Positions 1-7,616 of a stretch of DNA of 13,133 nucleotides are shown in pieces. Source of the DNA: Phycisphaerales bacterium (GTDB taxonomy: Bacteria > Planctomycetota > Phycisphaerae > Tepidisphaerales > Tepidisphaeraceae); the NCBI GenBank assembly GCA_028288875.1, contig JAQGHK010000064.1:1-13133 (forward strand), given 5' to 3'. Position 1 is the first letter of the stretch, and the number at the start of each line of letters is the position of its first letter. The notes beneath the pieces are model-generated. The model was given only the letters and a program-made list of their open reading frames with translations, was not told the DNA's origin and ran no database searches. A program made the position numbers and the translations under genes.

Positions 1-315
1 CGCACCGGGCTTGACCACGTTCGCCACCAGAAGGCCGATGCCCAGCGCCAGCGTGGTGACGGTTTCAAAGTAAATCAGCGCCTTCCCGCCCACCCGGCCG
101 ACCTTTTTCAGATCGCCCATCGTCGCAATACCGACCACGATCGTCAGGAAAATGATTGGCCCGACGACCATCTTCACCATGCGGATAAAGCCATCGCCCA
201 GTGGCTGAAGGGCCGCACCCGTCGTAGGGAAAAAGTGGCCGATGAACACGCCGATGGCGATGGCCGTCAGCACCTGCGCGGTCAGGTTTTTATAGATCGG
301 CCTGGCTTCAGTCAC
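1..315 (-). CDS. dctA: C4-dicarboxylate:cation symporter, DctA type (N-terminal part, cut by window edge)
   Basis: The first 105 residues of a membrane transporter of the dicarboxylate/amino acid:cation symporter family (DAACS), which imports succinate, fumarate, malate or related acids with Na+ or H+. The translation reads like DctA: an amphipathic start, a first helix (about residues 13-29, with LTAIAIGVFIGHFFP), then LGDGFIRMVKMVVGPIIF (39-56), a VVGIATMGDLKKVGRVG stretch (60-76), and a third helix beginning IYFETVTTLALGIGLL. Family members are about 420-440 residues, so roughly three quarters lies beyond the window. The start is a GTG at 315-313, preceded by AGGAG four bases upstream, which is a good ribosome binding site. 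It is transcribed away from the epimerase gene at 489. The exact substrate cannot be told from this fragment; other DAACS members (glutamate or aspartate carriers) are the alternative, but wording around LGDGF and GDLKKVGR favours DctA. Confidence 0.88.
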   Translation of the reverse strand, partial: MTEARPIYKNLTAQVLTAIAIGVFIGHFFPTTGAALQPLGDGFIRMVKMVVGPIIFLTIVVGIATMGDLKKVGRVGGKALIYFETVTTLALGIGLLVANVVKPGA

Positions 316-386
316 GTGGCTCCTGGCGATGTTGCATTCGCTTATCCTGCCCGGCCGCACTGTAACCGACGGGTCGCGGCAAATTG

Positions 387-416
387 AAAAACGATGTCTC
401 TTCTGGCGTCGTTTTT
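387..416. repeat. Inverted repeat in a divergent intergenic region
   Basis: AAAAACGA at 387-394 is matched exactly by TCGTTTTT at 409-416, with a 14-base spacer; on one strand the arms extend by a wobble and a G-C pair. It lies in the 173-bp gap between the divergently transcribed symporter and epimerase genes, and its right arm abuts a promoter-like extended -10 box. No gene reads into it from upstream on the plus strand, so an operator is a better reading than a terminator, though neither is proven. Confidence 0.4.
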
Positions 417-424
417 GCTAAAAT
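416..424 (+). promoter_or_regulatory. Candidate extended -10 promoter for the epimerase gene
   Basis: TGCTAAAAT fits the extended -10 pattern TGnTAAAAT and would give a transcript start near 431, about 58 bases before the ATG at 489. No convincing -35 box is seen at 17 bp spacing. The right arm of the inverted repeat at 387-416 overlaps it by one base, so a protein bound there could block it. Assigned by eye only. Confidence 0.35.
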
Positions 425-488
425 GTGGCGGCAGCGATTCGTCGTGGATTCGTTGAGAAATGTCGTTCTTTTGCAGTAAGTCAATTTC

Positions 489-1379
489 ATGAGAATTTCG
501 GTCACAGGGGGCAGCGGCAAGATCGGAGCGAATGTCGTGCGGACGCTTCGAGCCGCCGGGCATGACGTAACCTCTATCGATAGCCGCCCGGCCGAGAATT
601 CATCGCCGAAAGACCTCGTCACGGACCTCCGCGATCGCGATGCGGTTCGCGCCGCTATCGATGGCTGCGAGGCCGTCGTCCACCTTGGCGAGATGGCCAA
701 CATCTTCGGCGGCGACTGGCACCGCGTGTACGCGCACAACACGCACGTCGGCTCGCTGGTGATGGAACTGGCCGCCGAGTGCCGCGTGGCCAAATTGATC
801 TACACCAGTTCGTGCCAAGTCTATGGTTGCTGGGGCGGCGAGAACGGGATTCTCTACGCGCCGCTGCGACTGCCGCTGGACGAAACACACCCGCTTAATC
901 CGGCCAACTCCTACGCCCTTTCCAAGGTGGCCAACGAGCATTACGCGCGGCTGGTCGCCGAGCGCACCGGAATGCGGGTGGCAGCGTTCCGCTTGCCGTA
1001 CGTGATGACCGAGGCGCAGCATGAAAAGCAGGTGGAATGGCGACTGGCGCGACGTGAACCGGTGATCATCGGCCAGGACGGTTTGGGTACGACGCTTCAT
1101 GTTGACGACGCTGCCAGCGCGTATGCCGCAGCCATCACGGCGGAGTGGACGGGCTTTGAGCCGTTCCATTTCACCGCGCCCGACGTGTTTTGCGATCGGC
1201 CGGTGCGGGACGTGCTGCAGGAACGCTATCCGCACCTCCCACTGCCCGCGGATTGGCCCGCCAACAAGTCGCCGGTTGTGACGGATAAGGCGCAGCGAAT
1301 GCTAGGCTGGACGGCGCGCCATAGTGCCCATCGGCGATGGCTCCTGCGTCGCGAGTCGGACGCCGCTGAAGTCGCCTAG
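489..1379 (+). CDS. NAD-dependent epimerase/dehydratase (extended SDR)
   Basis: A 296-residue extended short-chain dehydrogenase. The N-terminal Rossmann motif is TGGSGKIG (residues 6-13). D31 after the second strand (TSIDSRP) suggests NAD(H) over NADP(H). A TSS motif (106-108) supplies the catalytic Ser/Thr, and Y142-x3-K146 (SYALSKVANEHYA) is the catalytic pair. These are hallmarks of nucleotide-sugar epimerases, dehydratases and related sugar dehydrogenases. The C-terminal substrate domain (about 170-296) is short and does not identify the substrate; uronate-dehydrogenase-like and UDP-glucose-4-epimerase-like functions are both possible. The ATG at 489 is placed directly before the beta strand of the Rossmann fold, so it is well supported although no strong ribosome binding site precedes it. 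It sits alone between the divergent symporter and the large secreted protein, 228 bp upstream of the latter. Cytoplasmic. Confidence 0.9.
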   Translation: MRISVTGGSGKIGANVVRTLRAAGHDVTSIDSRPAENSSPKDLVTDLRDRDAVRAAIDGCEAVVHLGEMANIFGGDWHRVYAHNTHVGSLVMELAAECRVAKLIYTSSCQVYGCWGGENGILYAPLRLPLDETHPLNPANSYALSKVANEHYARLVAERTGMRVAAFRLPYVMTEAQHEKQVEWRLARREPVIIGQDGLGTTLHVDDAASAYAAAITAEWTGFEPFHFTAPDVFCDRPVRDVLQERYPHLPLPADWPANKSPVVTDKAQRMLGWTARHSAHRRWLLRRESDAAEVA

Positions 1380-1592
1380 CGGATGGCGGTGGCCGGCCCC
1401 GTCGAAAAGCCAGATTCTGCCCACGGCGAGGCTGCGGGAGCACAAATACCGGCCGAATCGACTGCACGGGCCGGCTCTGATTCTGCACAAAGTGCCACTT
1501 CACCCCTGCGCCCATCGAGTAAATTTAGCTTGCGGATTTCCCTAACAAGCCGGCCCCCGCCGTGTGAGTTGCGGGAACAAGTTGTTCTGAGC

Positions 1593-1600
1593 GGAGAGGG
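1593..1600 (+). promoter_or_regulatory. Ribosome binding site that decides the start of the large secreted protein
   Basis: GGAGAGGG lies 7 bases before the ATG at 1608. The reading frame stays open upstream to an ATG at 1383, just 3 bases past the epimerase stop, but that ATG has no comparable site. Starting at 1608 also puts the LEPR-XLL-like motif at residue 33, about the distance from the start usual for such proteins. The rest of 1380-1607 shows no gene and no clear terminator. Confidence 0.65.
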
Positions 1601-1607
1601 TAAGCAC

Positions 1608-4600
1608 ATGCAGTTTCGGACGCAGCAGCGCGAGGTAGTTACGCGCAATCCCCGTGTCGTCGACGCAGCCAGGCAGGCCTTGACGCCAGTCGCAATCGAT
1701 TCGCTTGAGAAACGCGTGCTTTTCGCCGCGACCGACTTTTACGCAATTAAAGTCATTGATGCCGCCACGGGCCGCGGGGTGCCGCAGGTCGATCTGGTGA
1801 TGACCGATGGCAAGCGATACACCACCGATAGCGGCGGCACGATTGCCTTTAACCGCAGCGGTTACATGAACGTGGCCGACACGTTCGTCCCCGAAACCTA
1901 CGGCTACAAGCTGGCGAGCGGCACGAGTGTCACGCTGACGCCGGTCCTGGGCACCAGCGGCACGGTTTCGCTCGTCCGCACGCAGATCGCCGAGCGGCTG
2001 TACCGCGAAACCGGCGTGAATAAGTACTCGCAGACTGTCGCCGTCGGCGGCACGTCGCCGATCACCTACGCCGGCGTCGGCGCGCCTGGCCGCGTGTTTG
2101 GCCAGGACAGCGGACTGACCGCCGTCTACAAAGGAAAGCTCTACGAATTCTGGGGCGATACCGGGCGTGACAATAACAATGATGGCGCGGACGACGGCGG
2201 CGTCGCGGGCAAGTACCGGACCACCGGCGGCATCATCGATCTGCCCGCCAACGGCGGCCTCGATCCTGCGGTCGGCGAGAACATCAATTACATCCTCAAC
2301 ACCGACGGCACGCTGAAGGAAATGTTCCCCTCCAGCAACGGCTTCACCGGCCCGCTCGTTTGGGCCAGCAGCCCGATGGTGACCTACGACACCAGCGGCA
2401 ATGAGAAGATGGTAATCGGCTATTCGTCGATCAACGGCGGCAGCACTGTCGTCGATCATGGATTTGCCGTCTGGAACGACTCGACGCAGCAGTTCACCAA
2501 GATCAACACGTACGCCTTGAACACCCCGCTGAATCCGGGCCAGAACGCGACGCTCACGTCGATCAATGGCGTGTCGTATTACATCATACCCAACGGCAAT
2601 GCGTTCATCCGCGTCAAGAACACCTACGCCGATCTCACCAACATCAATTCGTACGAGGTTTACACGCCGCTCAAGCCCGGCACGATCCTCGCGAAGGACA
2701 CCTTCCTCGGCCTCACGCACGTGTACGCCGCGTCGGACATCAACCGCGATGCCAACGGCAACGTGCTTTGGACCTGGGCGGCCAATACCACCGCCCTCAA
2801 CTCGGCCGACTACAGCAATCTCAATAACGACGGCACGATCCCCTGGGCGAAAAACGGATTCGCCTTCCAGAACGCTGACGGCACCGACCACCCACTATTC
2901 AGCACGGCAGGGCTGTCCTACAATGACTACACCAAATCCTGGACCTTCATCGGCCAGCAGACGTTCGGCACCAGCGGGTTCGGCGAAATCTGGTTTGCGC
3001 AGTCTAAGAACCTCCTCGGCCCGTGGAACTTCACGCGCAAGGTGCAGACCAACACCGAAGACAATGGTGTCAACGACACCTACACCTTCTACAACCTGAT
3101 CCAGCACCCCTACTACAGTCGCGACGGCCAATACCTGTACTACGAGGGCACGAACACGTCGTTCCTGGTCGACGGCGGCTTCCGCGGCGAATACTTCAAA
3201 AATACTGACTTCACGGGCTACGCCTACAAGGACTCGGCCGACACGATCAGCGAAACCTACAGCAATAAGTCGCCGAACAGCACCTTCATCCCCAACGTCG
3301 ACAACTTCTCCGCCCGCTTCACCGGCACGCTGACCTATCCGACGACCGGCACGTATCAGTTCCGCATCACCACCGATGCCGGAGCAAAGCTCACCCTCGG
3401 TACCACGGTCGCGATCAACCAGCTCGCCGGCACCACCCAGACGATCTACACCAGCGGCAACATCACGGCCAGCGCGAACGCCACCACATCGATCGAGGTG
3501 CTCTACACCAGTCTGACATCGACGGCTGCGGGCGTGAAGCTGGAATGGCTCACCCCCGGATCGACCGTTTGGGCGATCGTCCCGGGCTCGGCCATCAAGC
3601 ACGGCCTGACGCAGCCGCAGGACAACTACAACACGTTCATGTACCGCCTCAACCTGACGGACAGCAAAGTCAGCACGCTCGATGTCGGCACCGGACTGTT
3701 CGGCCAGGTCTTCGATAACGCTGATCTCACCGGTTATGTGGGCAACCTCACGAACCAAGTCCTCAACGCCACCTGGGCCAGCGGCACCTCGCCCCTCGCC
3801 GGCGTCGCCCCGACCAGCTATTCCACCCGCTACCTTGGCATGATCCGGCCGACCTACAGCGAAACCTACACGTTCTACACCACCAGCGATGAAGGCGTCC
3901 GCGTCTGGATCAATGGGCAGCTCTTGACCAACAACTGGTCCGCGCATTCCGCAACGACCGACACCGCGACGATCGCCCTGCTGGCCGGGAAGAAATACGA
4001 CATCCGCGTCGAGTACTACAACGCCACTGGCGCTGGCCAGCTGAAGTTGGAATGGTCCAGCGCCTCCCAGGCCCGGCAGGTGGTGCCGGCTGCCGCACTG
4101 TATCCGAGCTCTACCGGGTTCCAGACGACCTACTACGACAATGCCGACCTCACCAATGCCAAGGTCGTCACCAACGCGTCGCTGATCAACCTGATGCAGC
4201 CGAACTCCAGCACCAGTGCCACCACTGGCACGCCGGACCCGGCCAGCATCGTCAATGACGGCACATGGAGCGCCCGCTGGACCGGCCAGATCCGGCCCGA
4301 CTTCACCGGGACCTACACGTTCAGCACCCTCAGCGACGACGGCATCCGCGTTTGGGTCAACGGCGTGCGGATCATCGACAACTGGACCAATCACGGTAAC
4401 ACGACCAACACCGGCACGATCGACCTGCAGGCCGGCCAGTATTACGACATCGTTGTCGAGTATTACAACCAGGTGTTCGCCTCCACTGCCAAGCTCTTCT
4501 GGAGCAACGTCAACCAGACCGGCGGCGTCGCCCAGTTGGTCCCACAAGAGAATATGCTCGCCGGCCCGACGGCGCTCGGCGGTACGAATGCCATCGACCT

Positions 4601-5504
4601 CGTCGCGCCCACACTGGCGACCGCGGTTTCGCGCAGAAGCGGTGCGGGCGGCGCCGACCTGCCTCTGGCTCTCAACACCAGCCCGGCCACGTTGGAAAAC
4701 CGATACGGCGGCGCCAATACGCTCGTGCTCACCTTCAGCGAGCCGGTGATCGTTTCCGACGGCGTGTTGGACGCGAACGATTTCGCCGTATCCGGTGCAC
4801 AGTTCGTTTCTGCCGTCCTGTCCGGCGTGACGATGACCGTTCAGTTGGCCAACGTTCTTGATGTTGCAACGATGACGCTCTCGCTGCTGCACCTGGCCGA
4901 CGCGACCGGCAACACGCTGAATGCCACAACGATCGCGGCCCGAAACCTCGCCGCTGATGCGAACCGCGATGGCACCGTCGACTTCAACGACTTCCTTGCC
5001 CTGCAAAATTCCTACGGCCAAAGCGGTGCAGGGCTGGATGCCGACTTTGACGCTAGCGGCGCCGTCGACTTCAACGACTTCCTGCAACTGCAGAACAGCT
5101 TCGGCCAGAGCTTGCCGCCCGCCGCGGTCCCAGCGGCGCCGGTCACGCCGGCCAATGCGGTGGTGACGCCGCCGACGCCGCCCGCTCCGAAAAAGACGGC
5201 CAATCTCGGCGGCATCGCTTTCAACGACAGCAACAAGAACGGCAAGTACGACAAGAGTGATTCAATCGCTGCCGGCAAAACGATCTGGCTGGATCTGGAC
5301 GACGACGGCGTGAAAGACGCCAACGAGCCGAGCACCGTGACCGACGCCCAGGGCCGTTACACGTTCAAGAACCTGGCGGCCGGAAAATATCATGTCCGCC
5401 GACTGTTACCGGCGGGCTTTGTCGAAAGCACCGCGGCCCGCTACATCACGCTGGCCAATGGGCAGGCGGCAGCGAACGTGTATGTCGGTAGCCGGCTGAA
5501 GTAG
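1608..5504 (+). CDS. Large extracellular LEPR-XLL / propeller-like / triple-PA14 / dockerin / SdrD B-like protein
   Basis: A 1298-residue protein probably exported to the cell surface or medium. Order of parts: LEKRVLFAA at 33-41, a variant of the planctomycete N-terminal LEPR-XLL motif; a short beta-rich domain (about 42-115); a region of about 400 residues to 515 with repeated W/Y-rich strands (FGQDSGLTAVYKGKLYEFWG, QHPYYSRDGQYLYYEGT) resembling five-bladed propeller glycosidase-like proteins such as DUF4185; PA14 domains at about 524-663, 696-832 and 837-984, starting with related GEYF, GQVF and TTYY motifs; an SbsA-like Ig domain (1036-1104, LVLTFSEPV); two dockerin-type calcium loops (1117-1128 and 1146-1157, D-x-N/D-x-D/S-G...D); a Pro-rich linker (1171-1197); and an SdrD B-like domain (1199-1298). 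PA14 domains commonly bind glycans. A catalytic role for the propeller is a guess and no active-site residues could be assigned. The GC-rich antisense strand is also open in places but encodes nothing recognisable. Confidence 0.85.
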   Translation: MQFRTQQREVVTRNPRVVDAARQALTPVAIDSLEKRVLFAATDFYAIKVIDAATGRGVPQVDLVMTDGKRYTTDSGGTIAFNRSGYMNVADTFVPETYGYKLASGTSVTLTPVLGTSGTVSLVRTQIAERLYRETGVNKYSQTVAVGGTSPITYAGVGAPGRVFGQDSGLTAVYKGKLYEFWGDTGRDNNNDGADDGGVAGKYRTTGGIIDLPANGGLDPAVGENINYILNTDGTLKEMFPSSNGFTGPLVWASSPMVTYDTSGNEKMVIGYSSINGGSTVVDHGFAVWNDSTQQFTKINTYALNTPLNPGQNATLTSINGVSYYIIPNGNAFIRVKNTYADLTNINSYEVYTPLKPGTILAKDTFLGLTHVYAASDINRDANGNVLWTWAANTTALNSADYSNLNNDGTIPWAKNGFAFQNADGTDHPLFSTAGLSYNDYTKSWTFIGQQTFGTSGFGEIWFAQSKNLLGPWNFTRKVQTNTEDNGVNDTYTFYNLIQHPYYSRDGQYLYYEGTNTSFLVDGGFRGEYFKNTDFTGYAYKDSADTISETYSNKSPNSTFIPNVDNFSARFTGTLTYPTTGTYQFRITTDAGAKLTLGTTVAINQLAGTTQTIYTSGNITASANATTSIEVLYTSLTSTAAGVKLEWLTPGSTVWAIVPGSAIKHGLTQPQDNYNTFMYRLNLTDSKVSTLDVGTGLFGQVFDNADLTGYVGNLTNQVLNATWASGTSPLAGVAPTSYSTRYLGMIRPTYSETYTFYTTSDEGVRVWINGQLLTNNWSAHSATTDTATIALLAGKKYDIRVEYYNATGAGQLKLEWSSASQARQVVPAAALYPSSTGFQTTYYDNADLTNAKVVTNASLINLMQPNSSTSATTGTPDPASIVNDGTWSARWTGQIRPDFTGTYTFSTLSDDGIRVWVNGVRIIDNWTNHGNTTNTGTIDLQAGQYYDIVVEYYNQVFASTAKLFWSNVNQTGGVAQLVPQENMLAGPTALGGTNAIDLVAPTLATAVSRRSGAGGADLPLALNTSPATLENRYGGANTLVLTFSEPVIVSDGVLDANDFAVSGAQFVSAVLSGVTMTVQLANVLDVATMTLSLLHLADATGNTLNATTIAARNLAADANRDGTVDFNDFLALQNSYGQSGAGLDADFDASGAVDFNDFLQLQNSFGQSLPPAAVPAAPVTPANAVVTPPTPPAPKKTANLGGIAFNDSNKNGKYDKSDSIAAGKTIWLDLDDDGVKDANEPSTVTDAQGRYTFKNLAAGKYHVRRLLPAGFVESTAARYITLANGQAAANVYVGSRLK

Positions 5505-5534
5505 GTCGCGGCGAATCACGCGGATCGCGATCTC

Positions 5535-5576
5535 ACGGCTTCAGATACTTGTTGAAAACGCGGACATCTGAGCCGT
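5535..5576 (+). terminator. Stem-loop 30 bases after the large secreted protein gene
   Basis: ACGGCTTCAGAT (5535-5546) pairs with ATCTGAGCCGT (5566-5576), giving 11 base pairs with a single bulged T and a 19-base loop. The position directly after the stop codon suits a transcript end, but there is no T-run, so it may instead protect the mRNA 3' end or act with Rho. Confidence 0.4.
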
Positions 5577-5655
5577 CGCCACGACCCGGGCGCGGGAGGT
5601 CGAGCTATAGATCGACGTTGCCGGATATTCTGTATGTGATATTGCGTTCGATCGC

Positions 5656-5674
5656 ACTGGCCGCGCCGGCCGGT
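5656..5674. repeat. GC-rich short palindrome between convergent genes
   Basis: ACTGGCCG and CGGCCGGT flank a three-base loop (CGC), giving 8 pairs of which one is a T-G wobble. It lies in the 279-bp gap where the large plus-strand gene and the minus-strand operon converge, 110 bases past the GH130 stop. It could form a hairpin in the minus-strand transcript, but no T-run follows. Confidence 0.3.
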
Positions 5675-5783
5675 GGGACATTGGATCGGCGTGCGGTGGG
5701 TTCGGCATGAGCGTCAGTGCTAGGCCGAAAGCGAAACGAACCACCGCTTTTGAAGAAACTAAAACCAACGATCCGGCTGGTGG

Positions 5784-6968
5784 TCAGCGCCCAAGCGTTT
5801 CATCGCTCTTGTCGCTGACGGCAACCGCGACAAGGGAATCGGCGCAACCGTAATACAGCATCCACTGCCCGCGATGACGAACCAGCCCCTCGGTAAACGT
5901 GGTGCCCGCCCCATATTGGCCGCGCTGTTCAAACGGCATGGCCGGCTGAAGAAACGGTTGATCCAGCCGGCCAATCAGCTTGGCCGGGTCATTGGCATCG
6001 AACAGGGCCTGGCCGGCGGAATAGGCGTCGGGGCTGAGGTCGTGGTGATCGTGATCGCCGTCGTTGCGGGCGTTGTAGATCAAGACGATGCCGTGGTCCG
6101 TCAGCACGGCCGGCGGGCCGGGCTCGACCAGCGGCGAGTCGAACATCCCGGGGCGCTTTTCCATGACGGGCACCGGATTACCATCCGCGTCTTCGACCAT
6201 GTTCCAGTTCAGCAGGTCCATTGACCAGGCTAGCCGGACGACATGCTCGCCCCAATACATCCAGTATTTCTCATTGATCATCGCGGCGATCAGGCGATCG
6301 CCCTCGCGTCGGCAAACCACAGAGCCGGCCTTGGAGTGCAGTTCGTAATACTTCGCGCCGTGTACTTGGCCGAAGGCAGGGCCGTGCTTGGTCCAATTGA
6401 TCAGGTCCGGCGAAGTGGCCACCGCCAGACGAGGCACACGGCGGTCCCACTGCGTGTAGGTCAGGAGGAACTGCCCGTCCGGCATTTCGCAGACCCGCGG
6501 GTCCTCACAGCCGCCGTCCCATTCGGTGGATTTCTGGCCGTCATGGTCAGGAAAAAGCACCGGCGTCGGGAATCGCGTGAACAGCAGGCCATCGTCACTG
6601 ACCGCCAGACCTAAGCGTGAGGTATGCCCACTGATCACCATGGCGCCGAAGTCGTCTTCGGCTCGATAGAGCAGATAAACCTTGCCGTCTTTTACAACGG
6701 CAGCAGGGTTGAAGGCATGCAGGGCCTCCCACCGCACGGACTCTTCTCGCATGGGGCAAGCAAATGTGGTTAGCACATCAGGCGAGATGATCGGCTGTGC
6801 TTCCGGAGGGCGCTGAAACGGGCCGATTGCCCAGACCGGGAGCTGCGAGGCGCGGGACATAACAATGTCAACGTCACGACCTTCGTTAAACAGCTCTTTC
6901 GGCTTTAGCACTACGCGTAGCGGTTCAATTACTCGATCGGATTTCGCTTCAATCGGAACAGATGACAT
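5784..6968 (-). CDS. Glycoside hydrolase family 130 protein (beta-mannosidase or mannoside phosphorylase type)
   Basis: A 394-residue GH130 enzyme, a five-bladed beta-propeller family acting on beta-mannosides either by phosphorolysis or by hydrolysis. Visible family motifs: FNPAA (86-90), YLLYRAED (98-105), GGCEDPRV (152-159), TYTQWD (170-175), GAGTTFTEGLV (353-363) and YYGCADS (372-378). The acidic pair E104-D105 lies where I would expect the proton donor, which is inference. Length is usual for the family, about 300-400 residues. The start is ATG at 6968-6966: GGAG lies five bases upstream, and 62 further codons upstream are open but would overlap the preceding gene and read as nonsense. 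No signal peptide or membrane segment, so it should act in the cytoplasm on imported oligosaccharide. It is the last gene of the probable operon, 61 bases after the small membrane protein. Phosphorylase versus hydrolase, and the linkage, cannot be decided by eye. Confidence 0.9.
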   Translation of the reverse strand: MSSVPIEAKSDRVIEPLRVVLKPKELFNEGRDVDIVMSRASQLPVWAIGPFQRPPEAQPIISPDVLTTFACPMREESVRWEALHAFNPAAVVKDGKVYLLYRAEDDFGAMVISGHTSRLGLAVSDDGLLFTRFPTPVLFPDHDGQKSTEWDGGCEDPRVCEMPDGQFLLTYTQWDRRVPRLAVATSPDLINWTKHGPAFGQVHGAKYYELHSKAGSVVCRREGDRLIAAMINEKYWMYWGEHVVRLAWSMDLLNWNMVEDADGNPVPVMEKRPGMFDSPLVEPGPPAVLTDHGIVLIYNARNDGDHDHHDLSPDAYSAGQALFDANDPAKLIGRLDQPFLQPAMPFEQRGQYGAGTTFTEGLVRHRGQWMLYYGCADSLVAVAVSDKSDETLGR

Positions 6969-7029
6969 CCACACTCCGCGCGGAAATGCTAACAAGGCAC
7001 AATCAATCACACAGAGCGACGCCGTCCGG

Positions 7030-7518
7030 CTACTCGTTGACGTATTCGGGTACTTTCTTGTCCGCGCCGACCAGCGACTGCACCCACATCGACTTGCCCG
7101 CCGGATCCGCAAACGTGCGCCACTTTTCTTCGCCAGGCACTTTGACTTCGACACCCTTGGCCAGCGCTTCCATTTCGGCGTTGGTCGTCGGCTGGTTTGC
7201 CCGAAGTTTCACCACGGCGGCCCGCGCATCAGGCTTCAGCCGCTCGACGTAAAACACCTTGAGCTTGCCATCAGACTGGCGGCCGACGTGGGCTCTCACA
7301 GCCGGTTTTCCGTTGTAATCGAATGGCGGAATGCGGACTTCACGTTCCGCGAAGTAGGTCACGCCATCGTCAACCGTGTAAAAGCTGCCCTGCGGAACCG
7401 GAGACCCGAATTGCGAACTCATCTGCATCACGACAGCGATCACGCCTGCGGCAACCGCGATGCAAGCGACCACTGAGACGGCCGTTTTATGCTTCTCGAA
7501 TAAATCTCGCACCGACAT
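7030..7518 (-). CDS. Small single-pass membrane protein of unknown function
   Basis: A 162-residue protein not recognised as any named family. It has a short charged N-terminus (MSVRDLFEKHKT), one hydrophobic helix (about 12-31, rich in Val, Ala and Ile), then about 130 hydrophilic residues with a possible small beta-rich domain (GSFYTVDDGVTYFAEREVRI, KVFYVERL) and a Lys/Glu-rich tail. The lack of a cleavage motif suggests a membrane anchor with the bulk facing the periplasm. The start is ATG at 7518-7516: GGAG sits six bases upstream. An in-frame TTG at 7530 would use that same GGAG as its second codon, so it is unlikely. It lies between the prepilin and GH130 genes on the same strand (98 and 61 base gaps), so it is probably co-transcribed. 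Aromatic and Gly patterns are reminiscent of planctomycete proteins found beside prepilin genes, but I cannot name a function. Confidence 0.8.
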   Translation of the reverse strand: MSVRDLFEKHKTAVSVVACIAVAAGVIAVVMQMSSQFGSPVPQGSFYTVDDGVTYFAEREVRIPPFDYNGKPAVRAHVGRQSDGKLKVFYVERLKPDARAAVVKLRANQPTTNAEMEALAKGVEVKVPGEEKWRTFADPAGKSMWVQSLVGADKKVPEYVNE

Positions 7519-7558
7519 GTAACGCTCCAACGACTATGGAATTGGCTTAGCAGACTTT

Positions 7559-7594
7559 CCCTGTTCGTGACCGTTTTGCCGGCCACGAACAGGG
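7559..7594 (-). promoter_or_regulatory. Long intercistronic hairpin after the prepilin gene
   Basis: CCCTGTTCGTG (7559-7569) and CACGAACAGGG (7584-7594) are perfect 11-base arms. On the minus-strand RNA the helix continues through one G-U wobble and three G-C pairs to 15 bp with the six-base loop GCAAAA. On the plus strand the wobble position is an A-C mismatch, so the fold is best in the operon mRNA. No U-run follows. It lies in the 98 bases between the prepilin stop and the next start, the place for an mRNA-stabilising or partial-termination element that keeps prepilin levels above those of downstream genes. Confidence 0.65.
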
Positions 7595-7616
7595 GGCGGT
7601 TTCTTGAACTAAGCGA

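Noticed and set aside
423..479. 18-codon leader open frame (ATG 423 to TAA 479) before the epimerase gene
   Set aside because: No ribosome binding site, no run of a single amino acid codon, and the ATG lies within or beside the predicted -10 box.
1383..1607. 75-codon N-terminal extension of the large secreted protein from an ATG at 1383
   Set aside because: No ribosome binding site there, composition unlike a leader, and a strong site precedes ATG 1608, which places the LEPR-XLL-like motif at residue 33.
1542..2891. Open frame of 449 codons on the minus strand inside the large secreted protein gene
   Set aside because: Its Arg/Val/Gly/Asp-rich product has no recognisable domain and mirrors high-GC codon use of the plus-strand gene, whose domains are clear.
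2895..5087. Open frame of 730 codons on the minus strand
   Set aside because: Same reason: antisense to PA14 and dockerin domains with low-complexity Val/Gly/Arg product; no credible start site.
5736..5786. ACCACC...GGTGGT inverted repeat near the GH130 stop as a terminator
   Set aside because: Only six pairs with a loop of more than 30 bases, and the right arm lies at the coding end; not a credible terminator.
6969..7154. 62-residue extension of the GH130 protein
   Set aside because: It overlaps the upstream gene out of frame and is Arg/Ser/Cys-rich nonsense; ATG 6968 has GGAG five bases before it.
7519..7530. TTG start four codons earlier for the small membrane protein
   Set aside because: The bases TTGGAG contain the ribosome binding site for the ATG at 7518, so they are unlikely to be coding.
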